Source of the DNA: DATDAH01 sp963845425
Lineage (GTDB): Bacteria; Actinomycetota; Acidimicrobiia; Acidimicrobiales; DATDAH01
Assembly (NCBI GenBank): GCA_963845425.1
Contig: CAWJSC010000005.1
Span: forward strand, 248,001-312,000
Direction of reading: 5' to 3'
Length of the DNA: 64,000 nt
In this document: one piece after another, positions 1 through 8,183 of the stretch
Layout: every line of letters begins with the position of its first letter
Numbering within the stretch: the first letter of the stretch is position 1
The notes under the pieces: generated by a model
What the model saw: only the letters and a program-made list of their open reading frames with translations
The model's database searches: none
What the model was told of the DNA's origin: nothing
Position numbers and translations under genes: made by a program

Positions 1-144
1 TGGAGATGGACCTGCGCCGGGGCGAGGGCCGGCCGCTGCGCCGCTTCCGCATGACCCGGGAGGCCTGGGACGGCCCAGCGGCGCAGGGACATCCGCATCG
101 AGGGCCTGGAGCACTGCCTCGACCTGTTCGGGCTCCCCCAGGCG

Positions 145-843
145 GTGGCCGGGGCCGACGCGTGCCGGGGCGGATGGTGCGTGGTCACCCTGCCCGTCGA
201 GGGCGACGCCACCGTGGAGGTCATCGACCGCTTCACCAAGGTCGCCGCCCGCCAGGCCAAGGGCCGGCTGGGCGCCGTCGGCGTCGACATCCCCATCGGC
301 CTGTCCGACGGCCCGCCCCGCAAGTGCGACGTCGACGCCCGGGCCCTGCTCGGTGACCGGCGGTCTTCGGTGTTCCCCGCGCCGCTCCGCCCGGTGTTGG
401 GTGCCCGGAGCTACGAGGCGGCGCTGGCCCGCTCCCGGGAGGCCAGCGGCGTCGGCCTGTCCAAGCAGGCCTGGAACCTCGTGCCGAAGGTCACCGAGGT
501 GGACCGCCTGCTCGACCCGACCCGCCAGGGCCGCATCTTCGAGTGCCACCCCGAGGCCGCCTTCGCCGCCCTCCACGGTGTCCCGATGGCCCATCCCAAG
601 AAGGGCCGGCCCGGGCGGGACGAGCGCCTGATGGTCCTCCGTCCCCACGTGCCGGGGATCGACGCCCTCGTGGCCCAGCCGCCCTCGGGCGCCGCGGCCG
701 ACGACGTCCTCGACGCCGCGGTCGTCGCCGTCACGGCCAAGGCCATGCTCGCCGGCAAGGTCCGTCGCCTCGGCGAGCGCCGCCACGACGCCGAGGGCCT
801 CGTCATGGAGATCGTCATCCCCGAGCCCGGCTACACCCCCTGA
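145..843 (+). CDS. DUF429 family protein
   Basis: Predicted member of the DUF429 family, 232 residues, close to the usual family length; the function of the family is not settled. The signature is visible as ADACRGGW at residues 4-11, VGVDIPIGL at 45-53, and a CHPEAAFAALHG block starting near residue 134. The GTG start puts the CRGGW motif 7 residues from the N-terminus, as in relatives, and there is no ATG or GTG between the in-frame stop at 52 and this GTG. Bases 1-144 read as coding-like sequence in two different frames (from 6 in one frame, then from about 85 in the frame of this gene), so an upstream gene end or a frameshifted N-terminal extension is possible but I cannot assign it. The gene stands alone and is followed by a 50-bp-class hairpin repeat. 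Confidence 0.8.
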   Translation: MAGADACRGGWCVVTLPVEGDATVEVIDRFTKVAARQAKGRLGAVGVDIPIGLSDGPPRKCDVDARALLGDRRSSVFPAPLRPVLGARSYEAALARSREASGVGLSKQAWNLVPKVTEVDRLLDPTRQGRIFECHPEAAFAALHGVPMAHPKKGRPGRDERLMVLRPHVPGIDALVAQPPSGAAADDVLDAAVVAVTAKAMLAGKVRRLGERRHDAEGLVMEIVIPEPGYTP

Positions 844-850
844 GTCCCCC

Positions 851-898
851 TTCTGGCGCCGCTTTCGGCGGCCAGGACGACCGAAACGGGCGCCAGAA
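851..898. repeat. 50-bp hairpin repeat, copy A
   Basis: Inverted ends TTCTGGCGCC (851-860) and GGCGCCAGAA (889-898) enclose a shorter inner inverted pair, TTTCGG and CCGAAA. Counting the flanking base on each side it spans 50 bp like the other copies. It lies 7 bp after the DUF429 stop, so it could act as a transcript-end hairpin there. Confidence 0.7.
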
Positions 899-1011
899 CC
901 GCGGTGACCGGACCTCGCCGGGGCGAGAGGCGTCACCTGGTGGTACCGCTTGAGGGTCACGGGCCCGGAAGTCGTCGTACGATCGGGGCGACATCGACTT
1001 GGGGGTGGCGC

Positions 1012-2643
1012 ATGCAACGGTTGACCGGGCTCGACGCCGGGTTCCTCTCCATGGAGACGCCCACGGCCCCGATGCACGTGGCGGGCCTGGCCGTGTTCGA
1101 CCCGTCCGAGGTCGAGGGCCGTTTCGACATCGACCACCTGCGGGAGGTCTACGAGCCCCGCCTGCACATGGCCCCGCCGTTCCGGCGCCGCCTGCGTGAG
1201 GTCCCCTTCGGCCTCCACCACCCGCTGTGGATCGAGGATCCGGACTTCGACATCGAGTGGCACCTCCGCCGGGTGGCGGTCCCCGCCCCGGGTGGTCCCC
1301 GGGAGCTGGCCGAGTTGGCTGCCCACCTGAACGCCATCCCGCTCGACCGCAGCCGGCCCCTGTGGGAGATGTGGCTGATCGACGGTGTCGCCGGCGGTCA
1401 CGTCGCCGTCCTCAGCAAGGTCCACCACGCCGCCATCGACGGGGCATCGGGCAACGAGATCACCGTGGCCACTCTTGACCTGTCCCCGGAGGGCGGCGAG
1501 GTCCCGCCGCCCGAGGAGGAGTGGAAGCCGGACACGATCCCGTCCGACGCCGAGATGCTGGCCCACGCCACGGCCTCGCTCCTGTCCTCGCCCATCCGCA
1601 TGATGAAGGTCACCCGCCGCACGATCGACGCCGCTCTGGGCCGGCGGCGCCTGCCGAGCTCGAGCTCGCCGCCCTCGCCGTTCGCCGCGCCGAAGACGTC
1701 GATCAACGGACCGCTCACCCGTCAGCGGGTCCTGGCGACGACCTCGCTCTCGCTGCCCGCGGTGAAAGCCATCAAGGCCCACCACGACGTGAAGGTGAAC
1801 GACGTCATCCTGGCGCTGTGCGCCGGGGCGCTACGGCGCTGGTTCGACGACCGGGGGGAGGACCTGTCCGGCCCGCTCGTGGCCATGGTCCCCGTCTCGG
1901 TGCGGACCGAGGGTGAGAAGGGGGCCATGGGCAACCGGGTGTCCTCGATGCTGGTCAGCCTGGCCACCGAGGTGAGCGATCCGGCGGTGCGCCTGCAGGT
2001 CATCGGCGACGCCACCCGGGAGGCCAAGGAGCGCCACGCCATCGGGGCGGATGCCCTGACCGACTGGGCGGAGTTCGCCGCCCCGGCGCTGCTGGGCCGG
2101 GCCGCCCGGCTCTACTCCCGCATGCACCTGGCCAACATGCACCGGCCGGTGTTCAACGTGACCATCTCCAACGTGCCCGGCCCGCCGTTCCCGCTCTACT
2201 CGGCCGGCGCCCGCCTCGTCGCCAACTACCCGATCGGGCCGATCTACGACGGGTCCGGCCTGAACATGACCGTCATGAGCTACCGGGAGCAGCTCGACTT
2301 CGGCCTGCAGGGTGACCCCGAGCTGCTGGGCGACCCCTGGGTCCTGGCCGGCCACCTCGAGGACGCTCTGGCCGAGTTGGCCGCCACCGTCCCCGAGTTG
2401 GACGGCGTGCCGCTCGTGGTGCACCCCTTCGGCGACGAGGCCGAGCCCGTGACGGCGACGGTGACGGTGACGGCGCCCGAGTCGGACCCCGACGACCTCA
2501 CCGTGATCCAGGACACCGAGGAGCTGATCGCCCGGGCCCAGGAGGCCCTCGGCCGGGCCCAGACCGATCGGGCCGACGCCGCCGCCATCAGCGCCGCCCT
2601 CGACCAGCTCCGCCGCGCCGCCGACTTCAGCCAATCCGCCTGA
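1012..2643 (+). CDS. WS/DGAT/MGAT family O-acyltransferase
   Basis: Wax ester synthase / diacylglycerol acyltransferase: joins an acyl-CoA to a fatty alcohol or diacylglycerol in the last step of storage lipid formation, at the membrane or lipid droplet surface. The catalytic motif HHAAIDG is at residues 138-144 and the N-terminal LTGLDAGFLSMETPTAPMHV block is typical. The C-terminal domain carries the conserved NVTISNVPGPPFPLYSAGA block. The protein is 543 residues, longer than the usual 450-490, because of an acidic then Ala-rich tail after about residue 470. The ATG at 1012 was chosen over in-frame upstream codons because homology begins right there and GGGGGTGG lies just upstream; TACGAT at 978-983 could be its -10. 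This gene suggests a neutral-lipid-storing actinobacterium. Confidence 0.93.
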   Translation: MQRLTGLDAGFLSMETPTAPMHVAGLAVFDPSEVEGRFDIDHLREVYEPRLHMAPPFRRRLREVPFGLHHPLWIEDPDFDIEWHLRRVAVPAPGGPRELAELAAHLNAIPLDRSRPLWEMWLIDGVAGGHVAVLSKVHHAAIDGASGNEITVATLDLSPEGGEVPPPEEEWKPDTIPSDAEMLAHATASLLSSPIRMMKVTRRTIDAALGRRRLPSSSSPPSPFAAPKTSINGPLTRQRVLATTSLSLPAVKAIKAHHDVKVNDVILALCAGALRRWFDDRGEDLSGPLVAMVPVSVRTEGEKGAMGNRVSSMLVSLATEVSDPAVRLQVIGDATREAKERHAIGADALTDWAEFAAPALLGRAARLYSRMHLANMHRPVFNVTISNVPGPPFPLYSAGARLVANYPIGPIYDGSGLNMTVMSYREQLDFGLQGDPELLGDPWVLAGHLEDALAELAATVPELDGVPLVVHPFGDEAEPVTATVTVTAPESDPDDLTVIQDTEELIARAQEALGRAQTDRADAAAISAALDQLRRAADFSQSA

Positions 2644-2767
2644 GGCCAAAGTCGGCCCCCTGGGCGGCGCCGGCGTGGGTTGTCCGACTGCTCAGCTCCT
2701 AGGACGCTGTTGAAGAATCCGGGTGGCGGTGCTCGCGTTCTGGGCCGGGGCGCGGGACAATTCGGGG

Positions 2768-3974
2768 ATGCAGGGCAAGAGCGACCCGAACGCTGAGTTG
2801 CTGGACGCGGGGGCGTTGTGCCGCCATCTGGTCCCGGACGACTCGGTGCATGCGTTCCTGGCTGACCACCGTCGGGATCTGTTCCCTGACGAGTTGTTCG
2901 CCGACTTGTTCTCGTCGGGGCGGGGCCGGCCGTCGGTGCCGGCTGATGTGGTCGCGACAGTGATGGTGCTGCAGTCGTTGGAGGGGCTGTCGGACCGTGA
3001 CGCGGCTTCGGCGTTGCGGACCAACATCGCCTGGAAGGTCGCCGCTGGGTTGGCGCTCGACGACGACGGCATCCACTACTCGGTGCTCACCTATTGGCGG
3101 TCACGCCTGCGTGATTCCGACGCGCCGGAACGGGTCTTTGACGCGGTGCGGGCGGTGATCGACGCCACCGGTGTCCTCAAAGGTCGCCGGCGTCGGGCGT
3201 TGGACTCGACCCGTTGGACGACGCGTCGCGACCCAGGACACCGTCAGCCAGGCCAAGTCTGGTCGGGCCGATGCCCTCGCCATCATCGCCGCGCTCGAGG
3301 GCCAGGCCCGCCAAGCCGCGCGGCTTCACTCAACGAGCCCGACGCGTGTTGACCCGGAGTCGCGACACATGCACAAGTCCCGGTCGGTCTACCGCGACGG
3401 CTACAAGGCCCACATCGCCGTCGAGCCCGAGACGGGGTTGATCACCGCCACCGCGTTGACCCCGGCCAATGCCGGGGACGGCCCCACCGGCATCGAGCTC
3501 CTGGCCGGCGAGGGGCCGGGTCTGCAGGTCCTGGCCGACTCCGCCTACGGGTCCGGCCAGGTTCGCACCTCACTTGACCAGGCCGGCCACACCGCTGCGA
3601 TCAAAGCGATCCCTCAGCACCGCAACCCCAAGCTCGGGGTCGACCAGTTCACCCGCGACGACTTCGTCGTCGACCACGACCGCCGGCACGGTGAGGTGTC
3701 CCGGCGGCCACACCGTCACGGTCACCGCCGCCAACAACGCCGTGTTCGGGACCCGCTGCCGGGGATGCCCGCTGCGCTCACGATGCACCACCGCCGTCGA
3801 TGGCCGCACCCTGCACCTCCACCCCCACGACGCCGAGCTCGTCGCCGCCCGACACGCCTGGGCCAACGGCGACTTCGCGGATGACTACCGCCAATGGCGG
3901 CCATGGTCGAACGCTCCATCGCCTGGCTCGTCGCCCGCAAACCGCCGGACAACGGCACCTGGACCCTCGCCTGA
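2768..3974 (+). pseudogene. IS1182-family transposase remnant (frameshifted, internally deleted)
   Basis: Decayed DDE transposase. The first frame has the DUF772-type N-terminal domain (FSSGRGRPSVPADVVATVMV, then LSDRDAASALRTNIAWKVA). After RALDST the frame is lost near 3220, and VATQDTVSQ continues in another frame. It then runs almost directly into VDPESRHMHKSRSVYRDGYK, so roughly 100 codons of the central region normally present in the family are missing. A further frame change near 3690 leads to CPGGHTVTV and CRGCPLRSRCTT, and another near 3900 to MVERSIAWLVARK; the rest of the C-terminus is absent. I could not find matching terminal inverted repeats or a target duplication, so the ends of the element are not defined. 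Its GC content appears similar to the neighbourhood. Not functional. Confidence 0.85.
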
Positions 3975-4068
3975 GGCGGGCCGCGAAGGCTGTCAAAGGG
4001 AACGGCTCATTTGGCACAGGGCCACCGCGCGACCGGCTTTCACCCTCAACACCGGCCTTCGGTCGGAC

Positions 4069-4485
4069 CTAGTGGGCCAGGGCGGCCCGCAACGTGGCGG
4101 CCACCTCGTCCGCGTGGGCGTCGTCGGTGTACTTGTGGCGGGGCCAGAAGAAGCCCTTGAGCCCGTCCTTGCGGTTGCGGGGGACGACGTGCACGTGGAG
4201 GTGGGGGACGCTCTGGCTGACCTTGTTGTTCAGGGCCACGAAGGACCCGGCGGAACCCAGCGCCGTCTCCATCACCGAGGACAGGTGCCGGGCCTGCCTG
4301 AACAGCGGCTCGACCAGCTCGTCGGGCAGATCGGCCAGCGTCTCCACATGGACCTTCGGCATCAGCAGCACATGCCCCGGGAACAACGGCGTCCGGTCGA
4401 GGAAGGCCAGCGTGTGCTCGTCCTCGCAGACGACCCGCGCCGGAAGCGCCCCGCCCACGATCCCACAGAAGACGCAGTTCGCCAC
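4069..4485 (-). CDS. HIT family (histidine triad) hydrolase
   Basis: Histidine-triad nucleotide hydrolase or transferase, 138 residues. The triad HLHVHVVPR is at residues 95-103 (His95, His97, His99). The N-terminal CVFCGIV with a Cys-x-x-Cys pair and the FPGHVLLMPKVHV strand are typical of the HINT/FHIT group. Substrates in this group are usually AMP-linked compounds such as AMP-lysine or dinucleoside polyphosphates; the one here cannot be deduced. The start is GTG at 4485. TAGCTT lies 8 nt upstream of it on the minus strand, which fits a leaderless transcript. It is divergent from the lut operon, with only 100 bp between the start codons. Confidence 0.9.
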   Translation of the reverse strand: MANCVFCGIVGGALPARVVCEDEHTLAFLDRTPLFPGHVLLMPKVHVETLADLPDELVEPLFRQARHLSSVMETALGSAGSFVALNNKVSQSVPHLHVHVVPRNRKDGLKGFFWPRHKYTDDAHADEVAATLRAALAH

Positions 4486-4493
4486 GGCCCGTC

Positions 4494-4499
4494 AAGCTA
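4494..4499 (-). promoter_or_regulatory. Probable leaderless -10 element for the HIT gene
   Basis: TAGCTT (minus strand) matches TANNNT and ends 8 nt before the GTG start at 4485. No Shine-Dalgarno sequence is visible in between. Confidence 0.45.
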
Positions 4500-4572
4500 G
4501 GCGCCCCCGGGCCTTCACCGGAGAGCCCCTTGTGCCTGTCGGCGGCCTACCGCCTCGGCCGGTCGGGGTGCG

Positions 4573-4578
4573 TACGGT
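4573..4578 (+). promoter_or_regulatory. Probable leaderless -10 element for lutA
   Basis: TACGGT matches TANNNT and ends 7 nt before the GTG start at 4586. It supports that start over other in-frame codons upstream and marks the likely promoter of the lut operon. Confidence 0.5.
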
Positions 4579-4585
4579 TGGCGGG

Positions 4586-5329
4586 GTGCGGGTCACGTTG
4601 CTGGTCACCTGTGTGGTGGACCTCGTGGCGCCCGAGGTGGCCGAAGCGACGGTGCGCGTGCTGCGGGCCACTGGGTGCGAGGTGAGCGTGTCGGCCGACC
4701 AGACCTGTTGTGGGCAGCCGGCCTGGAACGCCGGTCACGCCCCCGAGGCGGCGAAGGTGGCCGGGGGGACCCTCGCGGCGCTCGAGGCCGAACTGGCCGA
4801 CGGCGCCGAGGCGGTCGTGGTCCCCAGTGGCTCGTGCACGTCGATGGTCCGGGTGTTCTGGCCGGAGCTGTTCGACCTGGCGGGCGACCCGGATGCCGCC
4901 GAGCGGGCCCGGGGCGTCGGTGAGGTCACCTTCGAGCTGTCGGAGTTCCTGGCCGAGCGGGACCTGCCCGCGCTGTCCGGCCCGGAGCAGCGGGTCGCCT
5001 ACCACCACTCGTGCCACATGCTCCGGGAGCTGGGCGTCAGAGCGGCGCCCGAGGCGCTGGTCGACCGGGTCGCGGGCGCCGATCGGGTGGCCTGGGACGG
5101 CGACGACCGCTGCTGCGGGTTCGGCGGCCTGTTCTCGGTGAAGCTGCCCGAGCTGTCGGTGGCCATGGCCGACGAGAAGCTGGCCGACCTGGTCGCCACC
5201 CAGCCCGACGTGCTCGTCGGCTGCGACACCTCCTGCCTGGCCCAGCTCCGGACGCGCAGCGAAGCCGTCGGCCTCCCCGTGCGCACCCGCCACCTCGCCC
5301 AACTCCTCGACGAGTCCCTCCCCTCATGA
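4586..5329 (+). CDS. lutA: L-lactate utilization protein LutA (Fe-S oxidoreductase, CCG domains)
   Basis: Subunit of the LutABC (YkgEFG-like) iron-sulfur L-lactate dehydrogenase, which oxidises lactate to pyruvate in the cytoplasm. 247 residues, as usual for LutA. Two cysteine-rich CCG-type blocks are present: TCCGQPAWNAGH in the N-terminal half and CCGFGGLFSVK in the C-terminal half, with SCHMLRELG and CDTSCLAQL between and after them. The GTG start at 4586 places MRVTLLVTCVVD at the N-terminus, where the family begins. First gene of a lutA-lutB-lutC operon; a hairpin repeat separates it from lutB by 79 bp. Confidence 0.92.
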   Translation: MRVTLLVTCVVDLVAPEVAEATVRVLRATGCEVSVSADQTCCGQPAWNAGHAPEAAKVAGGTLAALEAELADGAEAVVVPSGSCTSMVRVFWPELFDLAGDPDAAERARGVGEVTFELSEFLAERDLPALSGPEQRVAYHHSCHMLRELGVRAAPEALVDRVAGADRVAWDGDDRCCGFGGLFSVKLPELSVAMADEKLADLVATQPDVLVGCDTSCLAQLRTRSEAVGLPVRTRHLAQLLDESLPS

Positions 5330-5343
5330 CCCGTCGCCGACCT

Positions 5344-5393
5344 GTTCTGGTCATCCTCCTCTGTTGTGGGGGACAGAGGGGAGCAACCAGAAC
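5344..5393. repeat. 50-bp hairpin repeat, copy B (between lutA and lutB)
   Basis: Exactly 50 bp: GTTCTGGT at 5344-5351 and ACCAGAAC at 5386-5393, with an inner pair CCTCTGT / ACAGAGG. It lies inside the lut operon, between the lutA stop and the lutB start, where a hairpin could alter transcript processing or the lutA:lutB ratio. Confidence 0.75.
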
Positions 5394-5408
5394 GGGAAAG
5401 GGGCGGGG

Positions 5409-6782
5409 GTGAGCGGGCACGCGGTCGAGGGGACGTTTCGCGACCGGGCGACGGTCGCCGTGGCGGACACGGAGCTGCACGGACGGGTGGCCGCGGCGGT
5501 CGACCGGTTCGTGCACAAGCGGGCCGAGGGCCTGGCCGGCCTGGAGGATGCGGACGGGCTGCGTCGGGCGGCCCGGGGGGTGAAGGCCGACGTCCTCCAA
5601 CGGTTGCCCGACCTGCTGGAGCAGTTCGCCGATCGGGTCCTGGCCGAGGGCGGCCATGTCTGCTGGGCGCCCACCGCGGCCGACGCCACCCGCTACGTCA
5701 CCGGCGTCGCCGTCCGGGCCGGCGGGAAGGTCGTGAAGGCCAAGTCGATGGCCACCGAGGAGATCGGCCTCAACGCCGCCCTGGCCGACGCCGGCTGCGA
5801 GGTCGTGGAGACCGACCTCGGGGAGTGGGTCATCCAGCTGGCGGGGGAGACCCCCAGCCACATCATCATCCCGGCCCTGCACCGGGACCGGCACACGATC
5901 CGGGACGTCCTGATCGCGGCGGCGGGGGCCGACCCCGACGAGCTGGACGCCGATCCGGAGGCCATAGCCGCGTACGCCCGGGCCGCCCTGCGGCCCCGCT
6001 TCCTCGACGCCGACGTCGGCATCACGGGGGCCAACTTCGCCGTGGCCGAGACCGGCTCGATCGTCCTCGTCACGAACGAGGGCAACGGCCGCCTGGCCAC
6101 GTCGCTGCCCCGGGTCCAGGTCGTCGTGCTGGGCATGGAGCGCCTGGTCGCTGATTGGGCCCAACTCGACCTGATGATCAACCTCTTGGCCCGCTCGGCC
6201 AGCGGCCAGCCCCTCAGCTCGTACACCAGCATCACCACCGGCCTGCGGCGGCGCGGAGAGACCGACGGCCCCGACGAACTGCACGTCGTCATCCTCGACA
6301 ACGGCCGCGGCGACCTGCTGGCCGGCGAGTACCACGAGATGCTCGGCTGCATCCGCTGCGGCGCCTGCCTGAACGTGTGCCCGGTGTTCCGCCAGACCGG
6401 CGGCCACGCCTACGGCTGGGTCTACAGCGGTCCGATGGGAGCGGTGTTGAGCCCGCTGCTGACCCACGGCGCTGACGACCTCAGTGGCGCCTCGACCCTG
6501 TGCGGCGCCTGCATGGACGCCTGCCCCGTGCAGATCCCCCTGCAGGACCTGCTCCTCGCCCTTCGCCGGGATCGGGCCGCCGAGGCGGGCGTGGGGGAGC
6601 GGGCGGCCTGGGCGGCCTGGGCCACCGCCTGGTCCAGCCCCCGCGGCTACCGAGCGTCGACCGCGGCAGGGAAGTGGGGTGCCGGCCTTTCACCCCTCGC
6701 CCGCAACTGGTCCTCCGGCCGCACCCCGCTGAAGCCCGTCCGCCGCCCCTTCCACACCCGCTGGAAGGCCGGCGAGACATGA
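5409..6782 (+). CDS. lutB: L-lactate utilization protein LutB (ferredoxin-like Fe-S subunit)
   Basis: Iron-sulfur subunit of the lactate dehydrogenase complex, about 457 residues, near the usual 460-480. The N-terminal two thirds form the LUD (LutB/LldF) domain, including ITGANFAVAETGSIVLVTNEGN. The C-terminal part carries a 4Fe-4S ferredoxin module, CIRCGACLNVCP and then CGACMDACP. GTG at 5409 was chosen because the upstream in-frame ATG at 5364 would place the start inside the hairpin repeat, while GGGAAAGGGG lies just before 5409. Its stop overlaps the lutC start as ATGA, so the two are translationally coupled. Confidence 0.92.
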   Translation: MSGHAVEGTFRDRATVAVADTELHGRVAAAVDRFVHKRAEGLAGLEDADGLRRAARGVKADVLQRLPDLLEQFADRVLAEGGHVCWAPTAADATRYVTGVAVRAGGKVVKAKSMATEEIGLNAALADAGCEVVETDLGEWVIQLAGETPSHIIIPALHRDRHTIRDVLIAAAGADPDELDADPEAIAAYARAALRPRFLDADVGITGANFAVAETGSIVLVTNEGNGRLATSLPRVQVVVLGMERLVADWAQLDLMINLLARSASGQPLSSYTSITTGLRRRGETDGPDELHVVILDNGRGDLLAGEYHEMLGCIRCGACLNVCPVFRQTGGHAYGWVYSGPMGAVLSPLLTHGADDLSGASTLCGACMDACPVQIPLQDLLLALRRDRAAEAGVGERAAWAAWATAWSSPRGYRASTAAGKWGAGLSPLARNWSSGRTPLKPVRRPFHTRWKAGET

Positions 6783-7443
6783 CGGAGACCGGAGATCGGC
6801 GGGCGTTCCTGGAGAACGCGCGGCGACGGCTGGGGGACGGCGTCCAGGCCAACCCGGTGCACATTCCGCCGGCGCCGACGGCCGCACCGCCGGAGGTCCG
6901 GTTCACGACGCTGGATCGGGCCGACCTGGTGGGCAGCATTCGTGGCTATGGCGACGGAGGTGGATGCCGTCGTCCACCGGGTGACCCCGGCCGACCTCGC
7001 CTCGCGGGCGCTCGACCTGGCCCGGCGGTACGGGGCCACGAGCGTCGTGCGCAGCGGAGAGCCCGGGCTCGATCCGCTGGCCCGCGCCCTCACCGCCGGC
7101 CGGACTGACCGTCGAGCCGTATTCGGCCGATGCCGCGGCCACGGCCGACCTGGGCCTCACCGGCGCCGTGGCGGGCATCGCCGCCACCGGGTCGCTCGTG
7201 CTCGACGCATCAGTAGCCGGGTCCCGGGCCGCGGGGCTCCTGCCCCCCGTCCACGTCTGTGTCCTCCGAGAGGACCAGGTCGTCGCCACCCCGGCCGACG
7301 TCCTCCACCGCCTCAGTGCCGGGGCGCCGTCATCGCTCGTCCTCGTCGGCGGCCCCAGCCGCACCGGTGACGTCGAGCAGATCCTCACCCTCGGCGTTCA
7401 CGGCCCCCGCCACGTCCACATCCTCCTCGTCGCGCCGGTTTGA
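6779..7443 (+). pseudogene. lutC: L-lactate utilization protein LutC, broken by two +1 frameshifts
   Basis: Third Lut subunit (LUD domain). Translation starts at the ATG overlapping the lutB stop and runs well to DRADLVGS. An extra base near 6937 is needed to continue as FVAMATEVDAVVHRVT, and another near 7099 to continue as LTVEPYSADAAATADLGLTG. The C-terminus with VCVLREDQVVATPADVL and GPSRTGDVEQ is intact. Removing the two bases gives about 220 residues, normal for LutC, and every family block is present. The damage is therefore recent or a sequencing error; lutA and lutB are intact, which favours error. Confidence 0.85.
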
Positions 7444-7466
7444 ACGGTCGTCGGCCGGGGTCGTCG

Positions 7467-7472
7467 TAGCCT
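7467..7472 (+). promoter_or_regulatory. Probable leaderless -10 element for the LmeA-like gene
   Basis: TAGCCT fits TANNNT and ends 8 nt before the ATG at 7481. It implies the gene is transcribed separately from lutABC. Confidence 0.4.
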
Positions 7473-7480
7473 CGGGGCTG

Positions 7481-8155
7481 ATGGCTGCGCCGACCTCACC
7501 TCTGCTGGCGCCGCTGAACTGGGTGATCGACCAGGTGGCGGCCCGGGTCACGGGCCGGACGGCCAACGTGCGCTGGGACGGGGCCCCACTCGACCTCCTC
7601 CGGGGGCGGGCCCGCCTGCTCACGATCGGGGTCGAGGACCTGCGGGTCGCGGGCCTCACCGTCAACAAGGGCATCGTGCGCATCGAGAACGCCCGGATCG
7701 CCCCCTCGCTGGAGCCCCGGCTGACGGGCGGCCCCGTCACGGCGAAGCTGACCGTCGAGCAGGATCGGGTCGACGAGTGGGTCGGTCGGGCCAGCCTGCC
7801 CTTCCGCCTGGAACTGACCGAGGAGGGCATCGTGTCCAGCGCCGGCGTCGGCCCGCTGCGCATGGGCAAGGTCCTGACCGAGGTGGCCGTCCGGGAGGAC
7901 GGCGCCCTCCGTCTCCGCCCCCTGAAGGCTGTCGGCCGCACCCTGCCGGCGGGCTTGGGCGACGTTCTCACCGGCAGTCTGCCACTGCCCCGGCTGCCCA
8001 TCGAGGCCCAACTCGTCGAGATCGAACACGGCCCGGGCCGCCTGTCGCTCACCGTGGCCCTGGAGGACTTCGACGAGGCCCTCGACCTCGGCGCCCCTGA
8101 CCGCCTCCGGGCCCGCCTCGAGGACATCGAACAGGGCCGCCGCCCCACCGTCTGA
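7481..8155 (+). CDS. LmeA-like phospholipid-binding protein (DUF2993)
   Basis: 224-residue protein resembling the LmeA/DUF2993 family. Mycobacterial LmeA binds phospholipid and affects lipomannan maturation in the cell envelope; the role here is inferred. Features: an N-terminal amphipathic stretch (PLLAPLNWVIDQVAARV), then beta-rich sequence such as ARLLTIGVEDLRVAGLTVNKG and VTAKLTVEQDRVDEWV. No clear signal peptide or lipobox is present. ATG at 7481 is the first good start and sits 8 nt after a TANNNT element. An in-frame extension back to 7259 overlaps the lutC end and is not credible. Confidence 0.6.
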   Translation: MAAPTSPLLAPLNWVIDQVAARVTGRTANVRWDGAPLDLLRGRARLLTIGVEDLRVAGLTVNKGIVRIENARIAPSLEPRLTGGPVTAKLTVEQDRVDEWVGRASLPFRLELTEEGIVSSAGVGPLRMGKVLTEVAVREDGALRLRPLKAVGRTLPAGLGDVLTGSLPLPRLPIEAQLVEIEHGPGRLSLTVALEDFDEALDLGAPDRLRARLEDIEQGRRPTV

Positions 8156-8183
8156 CTCTCCCGAGCGGTGGAGGCCGACGACG

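Noticed and set aside
6..356. Open frame of 116 codons at the left edge
   Set aside because: Arg/Pro/Gly-rich composition typical of a shadow frame in GC-rich DNA. Only its first ~28 codons look coding, and they may belong to a gene cut by the window edge.
1831..2649. Long minus-strand frame opposite the WS/DGAT gene
   Set aside because: Exact antisense to a gene with clear family motifs; composition is typical of shadow frames.
2700..4060. Terminal inverted repeats of the IS1182 remnant
   Set aside because: No convincing pair of ends or target duplication could be found, so only the coding remnant is reported.
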